A DNA stretch of 64,000 nt from Selaginella moellendorffii (Eukaryota; Streptophyta; Lycopodiopsida; Selaginellales; Selaginellaceae), in NCBI RefSeq assembly GCF_000143415.4, contig NW_003314335.1, positions 873,154 to 937,153 on the forward strand, in the 5' to 3' direction. Positions 1 to 10,304 of this stretch are shown here, in pieces. The notes below the pieces were generated by a model. It saw only the letters and a list, made by a program, of their open reading frames with translations. It did no database searches and was not told the DNA's origin. A program made the translations under genes and the position numbers. Numbering within the stretch: the stretch's first letter is position 1; each line of letters begins with the position of its first letter.

Positions 1-2406
1 TCCAACTCCTTTAGCTCCAGCTGGAATTATATATAAACTCTATAAAATGCATGGAACTTACCACTCACCCTTTTCAAATTTGTGGATGCACTTTAACTCT
101 TTTACAATGCTCTATTGTTCCTCCAACTCTTAAATTATATATGAGTTTGCTTCCCACACAATTTATAATTTATCTCTAGAATGTATATGGGCTTTTCAAT
201 GGTGATCCAGCTCTTGCTCCACAAGAAGACCTCCATGGAAAGCTTTAAGCTCCATGAAAGTCAAGATTGTGCTCTTCCCCTTCACTTAGGGCTTTGGTGC
301 TCCTAACTCAGTTGCTCCTTAATGCCTTAGAACAAAAGCTTAAGGAATTTTAACCCTTACCTTTTATACTCTAATATCACATATCTTATCCACCTTTACC
401 AAAGACCATCCCTGAGCTTGAAAGCAGCACTCACTCCCAATGAAGCTGGAGTGTATCCTATGGCTCTCATTTTGTGCAAACCTTGTGGAAAGATTGAAAG
501 CAGTTGGATCATCTCCTCCTCTTTGAACTGCAAGTAACAGTCAACTCACAATCGGAATAATCCAAAACAGCTTACTTGTCTTGCTTCTGAACATGAAAGA
601 CCCATTTCCAAAACTTTAAGCAACTTTAAACAAAAAAAAAAGCTGTGACATAAACTTACATATCTTCTCGGGGCTTATACCATCTCCATGGACTGCAAGA
701 GCATGCACACGTAAACTCAGATGATCACTGCTTGAACAAGAATGTTAACTTTTTGCTTCTTTATTTTCTCATTTCCTCTCATTTCACAAGTAACTCTGCC
801 ACTTCCACAAAGTCACCAATTTTCGTGATGGAAGCCCATCACGAAAATGTGATGAGGTGTGTTCCACAGATCTTGGAAGCAAACCTTGGCCCAATTGATA
901 AACTCCACTCTATCAAACATTGACCTGGATCCTGATACCCTGGATCAAAGGTGACTTAGACAGGATCCTAGCTCTTACCCATGGATCTAACACTATGGAG
1001 AGGGACTCAACATCGCCTGTCAAGAGAAGCTGGGACTCGATAGTGCCTGCTGAGAGAAGCTGGGTGACAGCACCCACCTCACGAGTCTGAAAAATCAACG
1101 CCACAAATCCATGACTGGGTGAGTGAGCGCAGGCAGATTGATCAGACCTGGGCTACATGGCAATGACAGCAGCAGTGTGGCAAGGGTGGCATGCTTGAGC
1201 ATTTGTCAGGGTTAATCCTGCCCCCCAAATTCAAATAATAGGGTCCCATCAGCAGTGGTAGTAGCGCTTGTCGTCACTCCATCGACAGCAGCGGGTCAAG
1301 CATTCTAGGATATTTTACGCTTACAAAGTGGTCATATCACTCGTGAAAGTTAGCATGTTGAAATAAAAAACACTGAATAGTCATGTTGTAGTTTCAACCG
1401 GCTTGCTCCTGATCTAGTGAGTTTGAATGATAAAAACATACAAAAAACTCATCAATCAACTACCCAAAATTTTGTTCTTGGTTTTGGCTTGTTTGCACAT
1501 CATTGTTGTGGTTTCAATCTTGTCATTACCATGTGGTCTTGGCTATCAGGCTCCCACTTCTGCTGCTACAAAGCACTTGAATCTCCATAAACATCCTTTT
1601 TAATTGCTATAAATTCTTGAGAGAATTACTATGCAATGTTCTTGAATCATGGCCCAATTCTTGATGTAGATTATTAAAACCTCTCAATCTCCCACTGGTT
1701 TTACTCTCTAGTTGCTACTGTTTGCACCTTTGTATAATGCAATGCCTCAAGTATTCAGTGCATCGAACGCCTTGAAGGCTCATCCTCCTCCTTGTCACTA
1801 GCCTCTTGGCCAGCAAGTGCCATGCCCAAGATCAACGAGCCAATGCTCTAGTACTATGAAAGTAGTGAAGAGACATGAGACTACCACATGGACTAGTATA
1901 CTAAATACTGTGTTGTGCACTATGTGTACATCTGCCCAGCTCCAACCAAGCACACAGCTGTTTCACACAGTATAGAGGAAGGGACACAACCAACCTTGAA
2001 CAGGATGAAATCGATATTCATAAGAAGCTGGACAACCTGAGGTGGAATGACGGAGAAAAGAGTGTCTCATGTACCAGCAGGGCTGTCAAGGTAGTCCTAA
2101 GACTCAAGAAGCAGGAAGTCTTGAAAAATGCCAAGAAACAACCACAGAGCCAAGGCATGGCTAGGAAACAAGTACTGGACCAGGCCTAAATAGTCTAGCC
2201 CACGAAAAAGGATGAGATTGAGGGATTATAGTAAATTATTTTGATGATCTCTTAAACTGTTCATTTGCTGAACTTTTCCAGACTAACCGCAATCTTTCCT
2301 CTTAAATTTTTAAGAATATTATCTAATATTTAAAATTCATTCATTTATTCATATTCTGTTTTACATGGTTTTGCAGCACTCAGATAGAAACACGAGACTG
2401 AGGGAT
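1..2406. other. AT-rich intergenic region, no supported gene
   Basis: No reading frame here has recognisable family motifs. One open frame at 1983-2189 (plus, 68 codons, no ATG at its start) is lysine- and glutamine-rich and could be a decayed exon. Several stretches look like old, unclassifiable transposon debris. I see no LTR pair, tRNA or satellite. Confidence 0.5.
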
Positions 2407-3585
2407 TTAAATAAGTTGCCCAGATGATCGATGCATTTCTAATACAGATAAGAAATCTAGTGTAATAACCACCTTGACTTCTGCAAAACCAGCAGCATTT
2501 GCTAATGACTCAAACTCTTCCAAAGTTCTCTCCTTCCCTCCTGTATACGCTAGCATGAGCAAGTCCATGTTAAGTGCAAATCTAGAGCCAAAGCTGTGGT
2601 TTGTCCCAGATGGCAATATAGAGTCCACCACCACTACCTTTCCTCTGCTCGGGAGTGATTCATAGCAATTCTTCAGTAAAGTGATGCATGCTTCATCCTT
2701 CCAATCGTGCAAAATCCACTGTGCAAGATAAAAAAATGAACGTTTCAGATCCCAAAAGAATCACAAATCTCACCTTCATAAAAATTACATCACCCTGTGG
2801 AACTTTATCAAACATATCACCGCTCACATGCTCCACTCCTGAATCCAAAAGAAGTTACAAAGGAGTAATGAATAAAATCAGAGCGTACCCGGGAAAGCTG
2901 GAGCTTTAGATATAACATGAGGCAAATCGAAATTAATCCCTTTGATTCCTTTGTGGCGACCAAGAATAACTCTTAAGCTGTTTCCAATACCTCCGCCAAC
3001 ATCAACCAGAGTTCTTACCCCCTGGAAACCATCGTAAGCTTCTACAATCAATCGCATGTAAGCATTGGAGTTATCGGACATGGCAGAGTCGAATATCCCC
3101 CGAAACCGCGGGTTATCGGCTGTAAGATCAAACAGCGGCTTTCCATGCGCAGCAGTAAAGGGGTCAGCTCCAGTGGTCACAGATTGGTACAAAAACTCCC
3201 AAGTTTTCATGAAAACCACGTCTTGGTTGGCAATCACCCAGGAAGAAAGTGGCAATCCACCATTGCTGGGATTTGTGACGAGGTACCTGCAAAGAGGAGT
3301 GACTCCATACTTCCTGATTCCTCCATCGTGGAGAGACTCTTGAAAGACTCCAACGCTGGACAGGACTCGGAGTATCCTGTCCAAGTTGGCTCCACTTCCG
3401 GACGATCCACAGGCCGGGATTTGGGCGATGATTTCAGCGGAAGAAAGGGGGGCGTCTTGGGAACTTGAAAGGATATCTGGAATTCCCAGCTTGATCACTG
3501 CGTTTAGAGCGGATGGAATGCCACACATTGTGCCGAACTCCATGATTCTGAGACGATCATCGTCCTGTAAGACCAAAGAACCCAT
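2407..3585 (-). CDS. Caffeic acid O-methyltransferase-like SAM-dependent O-methyltransferase
   Basis: Transfers a methyl group from S-adenosylmethionine to a phenolic hydroxyl; the family acts in the cytosol in phenylpropanoid, lignin and flavonoid metabolism. Three exons splice cleanly on minus: 3585-2889, 2838-2774 and 2718-2407, all with GT-AG borders, summing to 1074 bases (357 residues), a normal length for the family. Exon 1 carries the dimerisation domain and the SAM motif LVDVGGGIGNS. Exon 2 gives the GDMF region. Exon 3 opens with WILHDWKDE, whose His is the catalytic base of plant COMTs. The start is the ATG at 3585; the frame is open further upstream but has no ATG there. The substrate cannot be read from sequence. 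It is divergent from the PPR gene at 3722. Confidence 0.93.
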
Positions 3586-3721
3586 CGCGTTGTAGGCAGC
3601 TCTGTCTCTCAAGTTCTTAAATATTCATATAGTTCAGATAATAAGCTCTAATCTTGCAACACCCACCTATTGAATAGAGAAGTTCCACTTGCATATACAA
3701 ACGATTCCTTGGCAGAGCCTT
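3586..3721. promoter_or_regulatory. Short divergent intergenic region (O-methyltransferase / PPR)
   Basis: Only 136 bases separate the start codons of two divergent genes, so both core promoters and 5' leaders must lie here or inside the coding regions. It is AT-rich. I see no clear TATA box placed for either gene. Confidence 0.4.
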
Positions 3722-5878
3722 ATGGATGTTGATTTTCGGTCTTCTGTGGATATTGTCAAGTCGTGCACCATTTCCCGAGACCTTTCCAGAGGGAAAGAAA
3801 TTCACGCACAGGTAAGTGCTGGGAGGCACTGTAGGAACCGATATCTCAATAACTTGCTGGTGGAAATGTATGGGAAATGTGGAGAAACTGAGCAAGCCCG
3901 TCGTGTCTTTGACACGATAAGAAATCCGAACTTATTCTCGTGGAACAACGTCTTGATTGCATATGCCCAGAACGGGAAGCTTCGAGAGGCTCAAAACATG
4001 CTGGAAAAAATGCCGCAGAGAGATTCTGTGTCCTGGACCGTCGTGTTATCAGCATATGCCGCTTCAGGGCATTTTGAAAAGGCCGAGCTGCTGTTCAATG
4101 AAATGCCGGAAAAGGACGACTTTGCGTGGAATACTATGGTTTCAGCTTACGCTGGAGGCGGGTTTTTGGAAGAGGCTGAATCTGTGCTTAAGGCAATGCC
4201 ATACAAAGGCCCTGTTGCCTGTACGACTATGATTGGAGCATATGCCCAGGCTGGGCATATCGAAAAAGCCACCGAGATTTTCGACACGATGCCTCACAGG
4301 GACGTGATCTCGTGGAATGCAATGCTGGTGGCTCACGCGGAGAATGACGATCTCTTAAAATCAGAGCAACTGTTCAATCAGATGCCCGAGAGGAGTCTTT
4401 CCTCATGGAATGCAATGTTGGCTGCGTCTGCTCGGCATGAAGATTTGGACAAGGCTAGAGATTTGTTCGAGAGAATGCCGCAGAGGAACATCCTCTCGTG
4501 GAACACAATGATACAGGCTTGCATCGAAGCTGGGAATTTCGAGAGAGCGTCTGCCTTGTTCCGTATGATGCCCGTACAAGACACGGTATCGTGGACGACG
4601 ATGATAACGGGTTATTCCCGCGAGGGACGTATTGACGTGGCGAGGAGATTATTCGATGCGATGCCCGAGAGGGACATCGCCACGTGGAATGCAATGGTTG
4701 GAAGCTACACCGCGAGCGGACAGCTGGCGGAGGCACAGAGGCTGTGTGACAGAATGCACGTGCATGACGTGATTACGTGGACTGCCTTGCTGGCAGGGTA
4801 TGCTCAGGCCGGACAAATGGAAACAGCGGAGAGTATCTTCTACAAATTGCCAGGTAAAAATATCGTATCGGCAAATGTGATGTTGATGGGATACGCTGAG
4901 AGTGGCAAAATATTAAAAGTAAAGGCACTATTTGATAGGTTACCGCGGCATGACACAATGACATGGAATATCACCATTTTTGCATATGCCCAAACTGGGC
5001 ATCTAGAAAATGCCAGAGTTTTGTTTGATAAGATGCCATGGGCGAATTTTACGTCTTGGAGGTGTATGATATTAGGCTACGCACATCATGGAAACATTAC
5101 AGAAGCTAAGAAAATCTATGATAGCATACGAAGAGAGAACATAGTTTTGTGCATAGATATGATCGTAGGTTATGCCCAAAATGGGTATCTTGTAGAAGCC
5201 AAAGATTTATACGATGAGCTTGAGTTTGATAGCATCGTGGCATCTACGGCCATGGTAACTGCATATGCCCAGCACGGGCATATCACCGAAGCGCAAAATG
5301 TGTTTAAATCTCTGCCGTTCAAGAGCCTGATGTCGTGGACGGCTATGATCGCAGCATATACCCAAAAGGGGCATTTGCATACCGCAATGGAAATGTTCGT
5401 GAGAGTGCCCAACCGGGACGTGACGCTGTGGAGCGCGATCGTGGCCGCACACTCCCACCACGGGCATGGGAAGCAAGCGGTGGAGATCTTCCGGAGGATG
5501 ATCGTGGGTGGCTTTCTCCCAAACGAGACCACTTTCGTGTCAATCCTCGCTGCTTGCAGTAGAGCCGGACTGGTGGACGAATCGATCGAGTTCTTCGTGA
5601 CCATGATGGCCGAGTGTGAGATTCCACCAAGCTCCAAGCACTACGAGTGCTTGGTGGATCTACTCGGACGCTCGGGCCAGCTCAAGGAAGCAGAAGAGTT
5701 ATCGCAGAAATTCTCAAAAGGAAACTTACCGGGGAGGAAGTCGACACTGCTTGGTGCTTGTTCGCTCCACGGTGACGCCGCGAGAGGGTCGCGGAGCGCT
5801 CGAGAGATGGATCCCTGGGACTCGGCAGCTTATGTCTTGTTGTCAAACTCTTGCGTTGGAAGATCGAGAGGAGTGTAA
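3722..5878 (+). CDS. S-motif pentatricopeptide repeat (PPR) protein, ends after an E-like motif
   Basis: Intronless, 718 residues from the ATG at 3722; the frame is open upstream but lacks another ATG. After a short N-terminus and a partial repeat (GKEIHAQV, NLLVEMYGKCG) come about 16 consecutive repeats of exactly 31 residues of the S type (SWNxMxxAYAxxGxxxxAxxLFxxMPxRD). A standard long repeat and a final segment ending YVLLSN follow, then a stop 11 residues later. Such proteins bind organellar RNA base by base through residues 5 and last of each repeat, usually for C-to-U editing or processing. No E2, E+ or DYW domain follows, so any deaminase activity would have to come from a partner. 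The second half is more AT-rich than the first. No targeting peptide is obvious. Confidence 0.9.
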   Translation: MDVDFRSSVDIVKSCTISRDLSRGKEIHAQVSAGRHCRNRYLNNLLVEMYGKCGETEQARRVFDTIRNPNLFSWNNVLIAYAQNGKLREAQNMLEKMPQRDSVSWTVVLSAYAASGHFEKAELLFNEMPEKDDFAWNTMVSAYAGGGFLEEAESVLKAMPYKGPVACTTMIGAYAQAGHIEKATEIFDTMPHRDVISWNAMLVAHAENDDLLKSEQLFNQMPERSLSSWNAMLAASARHEDLDKARDLFERMPQRNILSWNTMIQACIEAGNFERASALFRMMPVQDTVSWTTMITGYSREGRIDVARRLFDAMPERDIATWNAMVGSYTASGQLAEAQRLCDRMHVHDVITWTALLAGYAQAGQMETAESIFYKLPGKNIVSANVMLMGYAESGKILKVKALFDRLPRHDTMTWNITIFAYAQTGHLENARVLFDKMPWANFTSWRCMILGYAHHGNITEAKKIYDSIRRENIVLCIDMIVGYAQNGYLVEAKDLYDELEFDSIVASTAMVTAYAQHGHITEAQNVFKSLPFKSLMSWTAMIAAYTQKGHLHTAMEMFVRVPNRDVTLWSAIVAAHSHHGHGKQAVEIFRRMIVGGFLPNETTFVSILAACSRAGLVDESIEFFVTMMAECEIPPSSKHYECLVDLLGRSGQLKEAEELSQKFSKGNLPGRKSTLLGACSLHGDAARGSRSAREMDPWDSAAYVLLSNSCVGRSRGV

Positions 5879-5947
5879 CGAAAAGCTTTTGTTTTTACCT
5901 CCATGGTTGTGTGTGTATATGGTACAGGGAGAGCTTTCTCAAAGTGA

Positions 5948-6648
5948 CTAAGAGCTTTGTGTTCCTCCGCTGTTCATTCGTGCCCTTGCTTCCGCAAACA
6001 TACGTTGCTGCGCGGCGATGGCTTCCTCCTCCGTCATCCCCGAGCCTGCTTCTTTACCCCATTTGCCTCCAGCTTTTGGAGAATCCTGTGGAAAAGAATA
6101 GGAGTCAAGCGCGAAGAGAAGAACAAAAGAAAAAGAGAAAAGAAAAGCTTGTACCAAAGTTTCGTTTCGGTGTTGTTCATACGCTGCATGAACTTCTTCA
6201 ATGTATTCTCCAAATCCGAGAATCTGTACAGGAGAAAAGTTAAGAGAATCGAAGAAAAGTTAGAGAATCGCGTTACCTCTAGAGCTTTTAGAACATGCTC
6301 TGGAGCAATAGTTCTTTTTTCTTCCTTGTTGCAAATCTCGTTCGACTCGGACGAGATAAGATTGATAAACTCTGGACAGGCAAAAACTTAGCTCAAACCC
6401 AGCAAGAAAGAAAAACGAGAGGAAAAATTTTTCTTACCAACACAGCAATCTACAAGTAAGTCCTGAGCGTCTCGTGCCACTCGAACTTCCGGTGGCAGCA
6501 TTTCTTTGATGATCTTCGTCATCGTAGCTGGAAAAGAAAAGGAATTTTTTAGAACCAAAGGGCTAAGCAAAAATTTTGAAGCACTTCGTTGAGAAATTTT
6601 ACCTTTAGGCAGTGAAACATCCTCCTTTGATCTGCTAGCAGCATCCAT
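5948..6648 (-). CDS. Negative cofactor 2 beta (Dr1), histone-fold repressor of TBP
   Basis: Subunit of NC2 (Dr1/DRAP1), which binds TBP on DNA and blocks TFIIA/TFIIB recruitment in the nucleus. Five exons on minus: 6648-6603, 6527-6438, 6371-6277, 6223-6155 and 6085-5948, all GT-AG, summing to 438 bases (145 residues), close to the plant Dr1 length. The protein reads SLPK|ATMTKIIKEMLPPEVRVA..., the histone fold, then the TIAPEHVLKAL region and FGEYIEEV. The last exon carries the plant Dr1 tail MTEEEAIAAQQRMFAEARAR. An in-frame ATG two codons upstream (6654) is an alternative start. It is convergent with the PPR gene ending at 5878 and divergent from the one starting at 6866. Confidence 0.95.
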
Positions 6649-6865
6649 GGTCATGGAGAACAAGAGAGGAAAAACACCTCAATTCAGCCCAGAGGTGGAG
6701 ATTATCTCATGACCAAGCGTACCAATCCACGATCGAGTGGATTGAGCCTCTACCTGGATCACGCGAGAGCGTCAAACCCTAGAAACAACGAAGAACCCTA
6801 AATTCTCTTTTTTGTTTTAAGGGGGGGAAATTTTCTCGAGGCTATGATCGCGGCGCGGCGATCGA

Positions 6866-9800
6866 ATGCCGTGGAAGCGCTTGCTCGTCGCCACCGCCAG
6901 CATCGATTTCCTCCGCCGCCGCCGGATCCACTCGAGCTCTGCGAGAATATTTTCCAGCGAGGCGCTGGAATCGGTGCTCAACCAGATCGAGCAGGGCCAT
7001 CTCACGGTGAAATTCGCGGATTCCTACGCCGATCTCATCCGCCGCTGCTGTGATTCGGGGTCCCTGGATCTTGCCAGGCGGCTCCACGCACAGGTCGTGA
7101 TCGCGGGGCACGGCGAGAGCTCCTACATCGCGGGGCTGCTCGTCCATCTCTACGTCAAATGCGGGGATCTGGAGGGCGCGTGGCACGTCTTCGATGCGAT
7201 CGCCGTCAAGAACCGGGCGGTGCTGTGGAATATCTTGATCGGGGAGTACGATCGCGTCGGGGATGGATGCCGCGCGCTGGATCTCTACAAGAGGATGGAG
7301 GCGGAGCCGGACAAGGTCACGTTCGTGCTGGCGCTGCGCGTGTGCGCGGGGCTGAGGAGCCTCAGCGAAGGTATGGCTGTTTACGAGCGATTGTGTTCTT
7401 CGATTCATCTCAAGCACGACATCAAATTGCAGAATGGAGCGATCAGCATGTTTGCGAAGTGTGGCGCCTTGGATCTGGCAGTCCGGGTTTTCGATCAGAT
7501 GCCGGAGAGGGACGTGGTATCATGGAACTCGATCATCACAGCATTTGCCCAGTCTGGGCATTCCATGGAGTGCGTTGGTTTCTACCACCGAATGCTTCTC
7601 GAGGGATTCCGGCCGAATGGAGTGACCTTCTCTGGTGTCGCTAGCTCTTGCTCGGGCAGAGAAGAGCTCGATACGATCCAGGCATCCATCGCCGCCAGCG
7701 ACTTCCACAGCAACGTGGTTGTGAAGAACTCCCTCGTTTCGGCCTATACGAGGAGTGGGGACCTGAGATCCGCGAGAAAGGTGTTTGATAGCATTGAGAA
7801 CAAGGATCTCATATCCTGGAACTCCATGGTGGTGGCGTATTCCCAGCACGGTCACGGTGAGGAGATGCTGGAGCTCTTCCGGAAGATGGACGTGGAGCCC
7901 GACTCTATCACTTACGCAAGCATCCTCGGGGCTTGCTCGGCGATGGAGCTGCTAGAACTTGGGAAGGAAGTTCATGCTCGGGTGTCGAGGAGCCGGTTTA
8001 AGTCGGATCCAGCGCTGGCGGCTGCTCTCATCAACATGTACTCCAAGTGTGGAGTGCTGGAGAGTGCCAGAAGAGTTTTTGACGGGATCCAGTCGGTGGA
8101 TCCTTCGCCGTGGAATGCAATGATCTCGGGGCTTGTTCAGCACGGGAGAGCTCGAGAGGCTCTTGGGCTTTTTGAAAGGATGAAGGCCGAGAGCGTTCGG
8201 ATTGACAAAGTCAGCTATCTCACCATCCTCAGTGCTTGCTGCGCTTTGGAAGATCTACACGAAGGCATCAGGATCCACGAGCATGCTTCTGCGTGTGGGA
8301 TGGACAAAGACTTGGTGGTGGAAACTGCGGTGTTCAACATGTACTCCAAGTGCCGCCAAGTCGACTTAGCTCGGAAGATGTTCGATGGGATGAACGAGAA
8401 GACTGTGATTTCTTGGAACGTGATGATCGCAACGTACTCCCAAGCTGACGACAAGCTTCTCAATCGGCAAGGACTAGATTTATACGGATTGATGGAGGCT
8501 GAAGGCGTTCAAGCCGACGAGAGAACTTTCATCCACTTGCTGAGTGCCTGCGTCAACTTGGGAGCAGTGGAAGAGGCTCGAGCTATTCACAAGAGAATCC
8601 TGGCGAGCGGATGCAAGGCAAGTGAGGTTCTGGAGACGGCAATAGTTACCATGTACGCCAGGTTCGACATGCTGGAGGCTTCGAGGAGTAACTTCGATAG
8701 GATGGAGAAGAAGTCCGTGACTGCGTGGAACGCTATGATCTCATCGTATGCTCAGCACGGGCAGGCCAGCAAGTCGCTTCTACTTTTCCATCAGATGAGT
8801 TTGGAGGGTGTGAAGCCGGATGCCAGAACTTTCGTCAGTGTTATTGGAGCGTGCTCAAGCCTCCAGGCGCTTGAGAAAGGCAGAGCGGTGGAGGAACAGG
8901 CAACCTCTATGGGAATTGAGGAAGGAAGGACTGCGCTTTTGAGCTTGTACGCCAAGTGTGGAAATTTAGAGGCGGCAAGGGATATCTTCGACAGGCTCAA
9001 GTATAGAAAGAACGTGGTTTCTTGGAACTCCATGATAGCTGCTTATGCTCAGAGTGGACGCGGCAGGGAAGCTCTAGAACTATACGAGCTGATGAAAGAA
9101 GAGGGGGTCCAGCCAGATGATATAACTTATGCTGGTGCTCTTGGAGCATGCACTAGCTATGGTGGATCAGCCAAAGGAGCAGAGATACACTCAAGAATAA
9201 CGGAGAGCAAGATCAGGACGGACGTATTCCTCGACACTGCGATCGTCAACATGTATGCGAAGTGTGGAGAACTGGAGACCGCCATGAGCTACTTCGAGAA
9301 GATGCGAAGGAAGAATGCTGTGACTTGGTCCGCAATGGTGGGAGCATTCATCCAACAAGGCTACGATAGAGAAGCTCTAGATCTCTACCTAAGGATGGTC
9401 TCGGAAGGATTTCAGCCGAGTGAAATCACACTTGCCGGGGCCTTAGCAGCGTGCTCGAGGATCGGTGCTCTCCAAGAAGGAAAAGCTATACATTCGAGGA
9501 TACAGGCAACGGAGACGCTCCAAAACTGCCTCTTTCTTCAAAACTCGCTCCTCAACATGTACGCGAAGTGCGGCTGCCTCGCCATCGCAAACACCATGTT
9601 CAGCAATCTCCAAAGGAGGGACTCGTTCTCGTGGAACACGATCATAGTCGGGCATGCACACCATGGAGACGTGGACGAAGTTCTCAGCTTGCACGGCGAG
9701 ATGGTACAGGACGGTGTCGACCCGGACTATGTCACTTTCGCCTGCGTTCTACTCGCGTGTAGCCATGCGGGCCTGCTCGACAGAGGAAGGAGCCACTTCC

Positions 9801-10169
9801 TGTCTATGGAGATGGAGTTTGGAGTGGCCCACGACACCGAGCATTATCTCTGCATGGTCGATCTTCTTTCTCGAGCCGGACGAGTTGAGAGTGCTGAAGA
9901 GCTCGTCCACAGTATGCCGTATGAGCCTCCAGCCATGGGCTGGACTACTTTGCTCGGCTCTTCCGAGGTGCAAGCTGATCTCGATAGAGGGTCACGCTAT
10001 GCCGAAGTTGCTGCTGGTCTGGAACCGGGCAGCAGTTCTTCCTACGTGTTGCTCTGGAACATTTACAGCCGCAGCAAGGTATGTCTTTGTTTTTTTTTTC
10101 TCTTCTCTTGGTGATGCTTTGTTGTATTTGCAGACGGACGCTTCCGGCCTGGAGCATTTGTTTTTATAA
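6866..10169 (+). CDS. Large PLS-class PPR protein
   Basis: A single long exon from the ATG at 6866 carries about 1070 residues of tandem P, L and S repeats (GLLVHLYVKCG..., VVSWNSIITAFAQSGH..., PNGVTFSGV...). It ends in the segment HYLCMVDLLSRAGR... SSYVLLWNIYSRSK. The open frame runs on to a stop after 10112, but a good donor (AAG|GTATGT, 10079) and acceptor (TTGCAG, to 10133) allow a second exon 10134-10169 that adds 12 residues. I prefer the spliced form, at moderate confidence. An upstream out-of-frame ATG at 6844 overlaps the start. PLS proteins act in organellar RNA editing; no DYW domain is present. It is divergent from NC2-beta. Confidence 0.88.
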
Positions 10170-10304
10170 CACTGCCAAAGGCGGATGTGTGTTCTGGGAG
10201 TTTTGGAATCACCAGGACTTGTAAGTTCGTATCAAGTTGATAGTTTTAATCGTTAACTTCACTGTGGAACAGGTTGCAAGGTCAATCATATGACGTTTAC
10301 TTAG

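Noticed and set aside
3689-3721. Extended N-terminus for the first PPR gene, and likewise upstream residues for the O-methyltransferase (to 3612)
   Set aside because: The first in-frame ATGs are at 3722 and 3585; the longer versions start at TTG codons.
6842-7417. 191-codon minus-strand frame over the start of the PPR gene at 6866
   Set aside because: It is antisense to strongly coding PPR repeats in a GC-rich exon, with no recognisable domain.
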